Positions 63,626-64,000 of a stretch of DNA of 64,000 bases are shown here, piece by piece. Position numbers and translations under genes: made by a program. The DNA is from JAYWGN01 sp043778255 (lineage in GTDB: Bacteria > Bacteroidota > Bacteroidia > Chitinophagales > Chitinophagaceae), in contig JAYWGN010000008.1 of assembly GCA_043778255.1 (NCBI GenBank), positions 60,433-124,432 on the forward strand. Reading direction: 5' to 3'. Every line of letters starts with the position of its first letter. Positions within the stretch are counted from its first letter, which is position 1. The notes under the pieces were generated by a model. That model worked only from the letters and a program-made list of their open reading frames with translations, had not been told where the DNA came from and ran no database searches.

Positions 63626-64000
63626 ATGAAAGCTATAACTAAACTAAGCCAATTAGATGTAACAAAGCAATACACTTATGCCGATTACTTAACCTGGAAA
63701 TTAGCCGAAAGGGTGGAGCTTATAAAAGGTTGGATATTGCAAATGAGCCCAGCACCAAACTTAGGACACCAAAAGGTTTCTATGAATTTAGCTGCTTCAT
63801 TATTTGAACATTTTGATAATCAAATTTGTACAGTTTTTTCGGCACCATTTGATGTACGGTTATTTAAAAAAAACAAAAATGATGAAAAAGTAACAACAGT
63901 AATACAACCCGATATATGTGTAATATGTGATAGCAAAAAGTTAGACGAAAAAGGAGCAATAGGTTCGCCAGAATTGATAGTAGAAATTATAAGCCCCGGC
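63626..64000 (+). CDS. Uma2 family (DUF820) endonuclease-like protein, 3' end cut
   Basis: The first 125 codons of a Uma2/DUF820 protein, open to the window edge. Visible: YTYADYLTWKLAERVELIKG at residues 16-35, the downstream MSPAPNLGHQKVSMNLAASL, the acidic VIQPDICVICDSKKL and the PD-(D/E)XK core SPELIVEIISPG, which ends exactly at the window edge. The family is PD-(D/E)XK-fold, common in cyanobacteria and some Bacteroidota, often many copies per genome, and of uncertain role. It starts 42 bp after the phosphoesterase gene. Confidence 0.88.
   Translation, partial: MKAITKLSQLDVTKQYTYADYLTWKLAERVELIKGWILQMSPAPNLGHQKVSMNLAASLFEHFDNQICTVFSAPFDVRLFKKNKNDEKVTTVIQPDICVICDSKKLDEKGAIGSPELIVEIISPG

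Noticed and set aside
1..64000. tRNA or rRNA genes
   Set aside because: No cloverleaf with a TTCGANNC arm or rRNA signature was recognised by eye in any gap; a tRNAscan-SE run would settle this.

Overview
The window is a chromosomal stretch of an AT-rich Bacteroidota bacterium, most likely in or near the Chitinophagaceae/Sphingobacteriia. Evidence: four large secreted proteins end in type IX secretion (T9SS, Por) sorting domains; there is a DUF1501/DUF1800 pair, an OstA-like LptA paralogue, a BT_3928-type DoxX protein, a DUF5916 outer-membrane protein and a NagB-LmbE fusion; EF-P carries an unusual tip loop that I recall from Chitinophaga-type sequences; and several starts are preceded by the Bacteroidota -7 box TAnnTTTG. 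No rRNA, tRNA, CRISPR array, prophage or complete insertion sequence was seen.

Layout. 1-7 kb: a sugar dehydrogenase-like T9SS cargo (3' end just outside the window) and an SdrD-repeat adhesin. 7-15 kb: housekeeping genes lon, radC, prs and folP, then DUF1599, BT_3928 and a lone OppB-type permease. 15-20 kb: L,D-transpeptidase with a TonB_C-like tail, NagB-LmbE, and an AAA ATPase/PD-(D/E)XK gene bracketed by five copies of one 50-bp palindrome. 20-30 kb: M14 peptidase, GNAT/FemAB-like protein, thioredoxin-fold protein, efp, DUF5916, a REP-like repeat pair, DUF1801, DUF2520. 30-35.7 kb: lipoprotein, DUF1501, DUF1800, broken Rpn-type nuclease. 35.7-44.9 kb: FtsX/LolC-like permease with rbfA, an MsbA-like exporter, two aminotransferases, OstA-like and MlaD (envelope lipid/LPS transport). 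45-54 kb: giant M43 metalloprotease, mqnE (futalosine menaquinone route), ccmC-ccmD, glutamate dehydrogenase. 54-64 kb: toxin-antitoxin remnant, TIGR01777 epimerase, a probable uvrA-DUF2237-ketosynthase-ACP operon, parA without adjacent parB, a membrane metallophosphoesterase and a partial Uma2 nuclease.

The most unusual content is non-coding. (1) The ATPase gene at 18.5-20.0 kb has a palindrome ending 1 bp from its stop codon, one just upstream of its start and three more in a 108-bp tandem repeat beyond. All five share 16-18-16 bp geometry, and base pairs change in compensated fashion between copies. (2) Phased arrays of 7-, 8-, 9- and 14-bp units fill several gaps; the octamer family occurs at two distant loci in opposite orientation (12 and 41 units) without a phase slip. 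(3) Small palindromes are inserted in frame into genes: two inverted G/C-rich copies in uvrA, beside a possible G-quadruplex, and one in the Rpn-type gene. (4) Two accessory genes (Rpn-type nuclease, RelE/HigB-type toxin) are each interrupted by a single in-frame stop codon, while the antitoxin and a candidate operator remain intact.

All calls come from reading the sequence and remembered family motifs; no database search was run.
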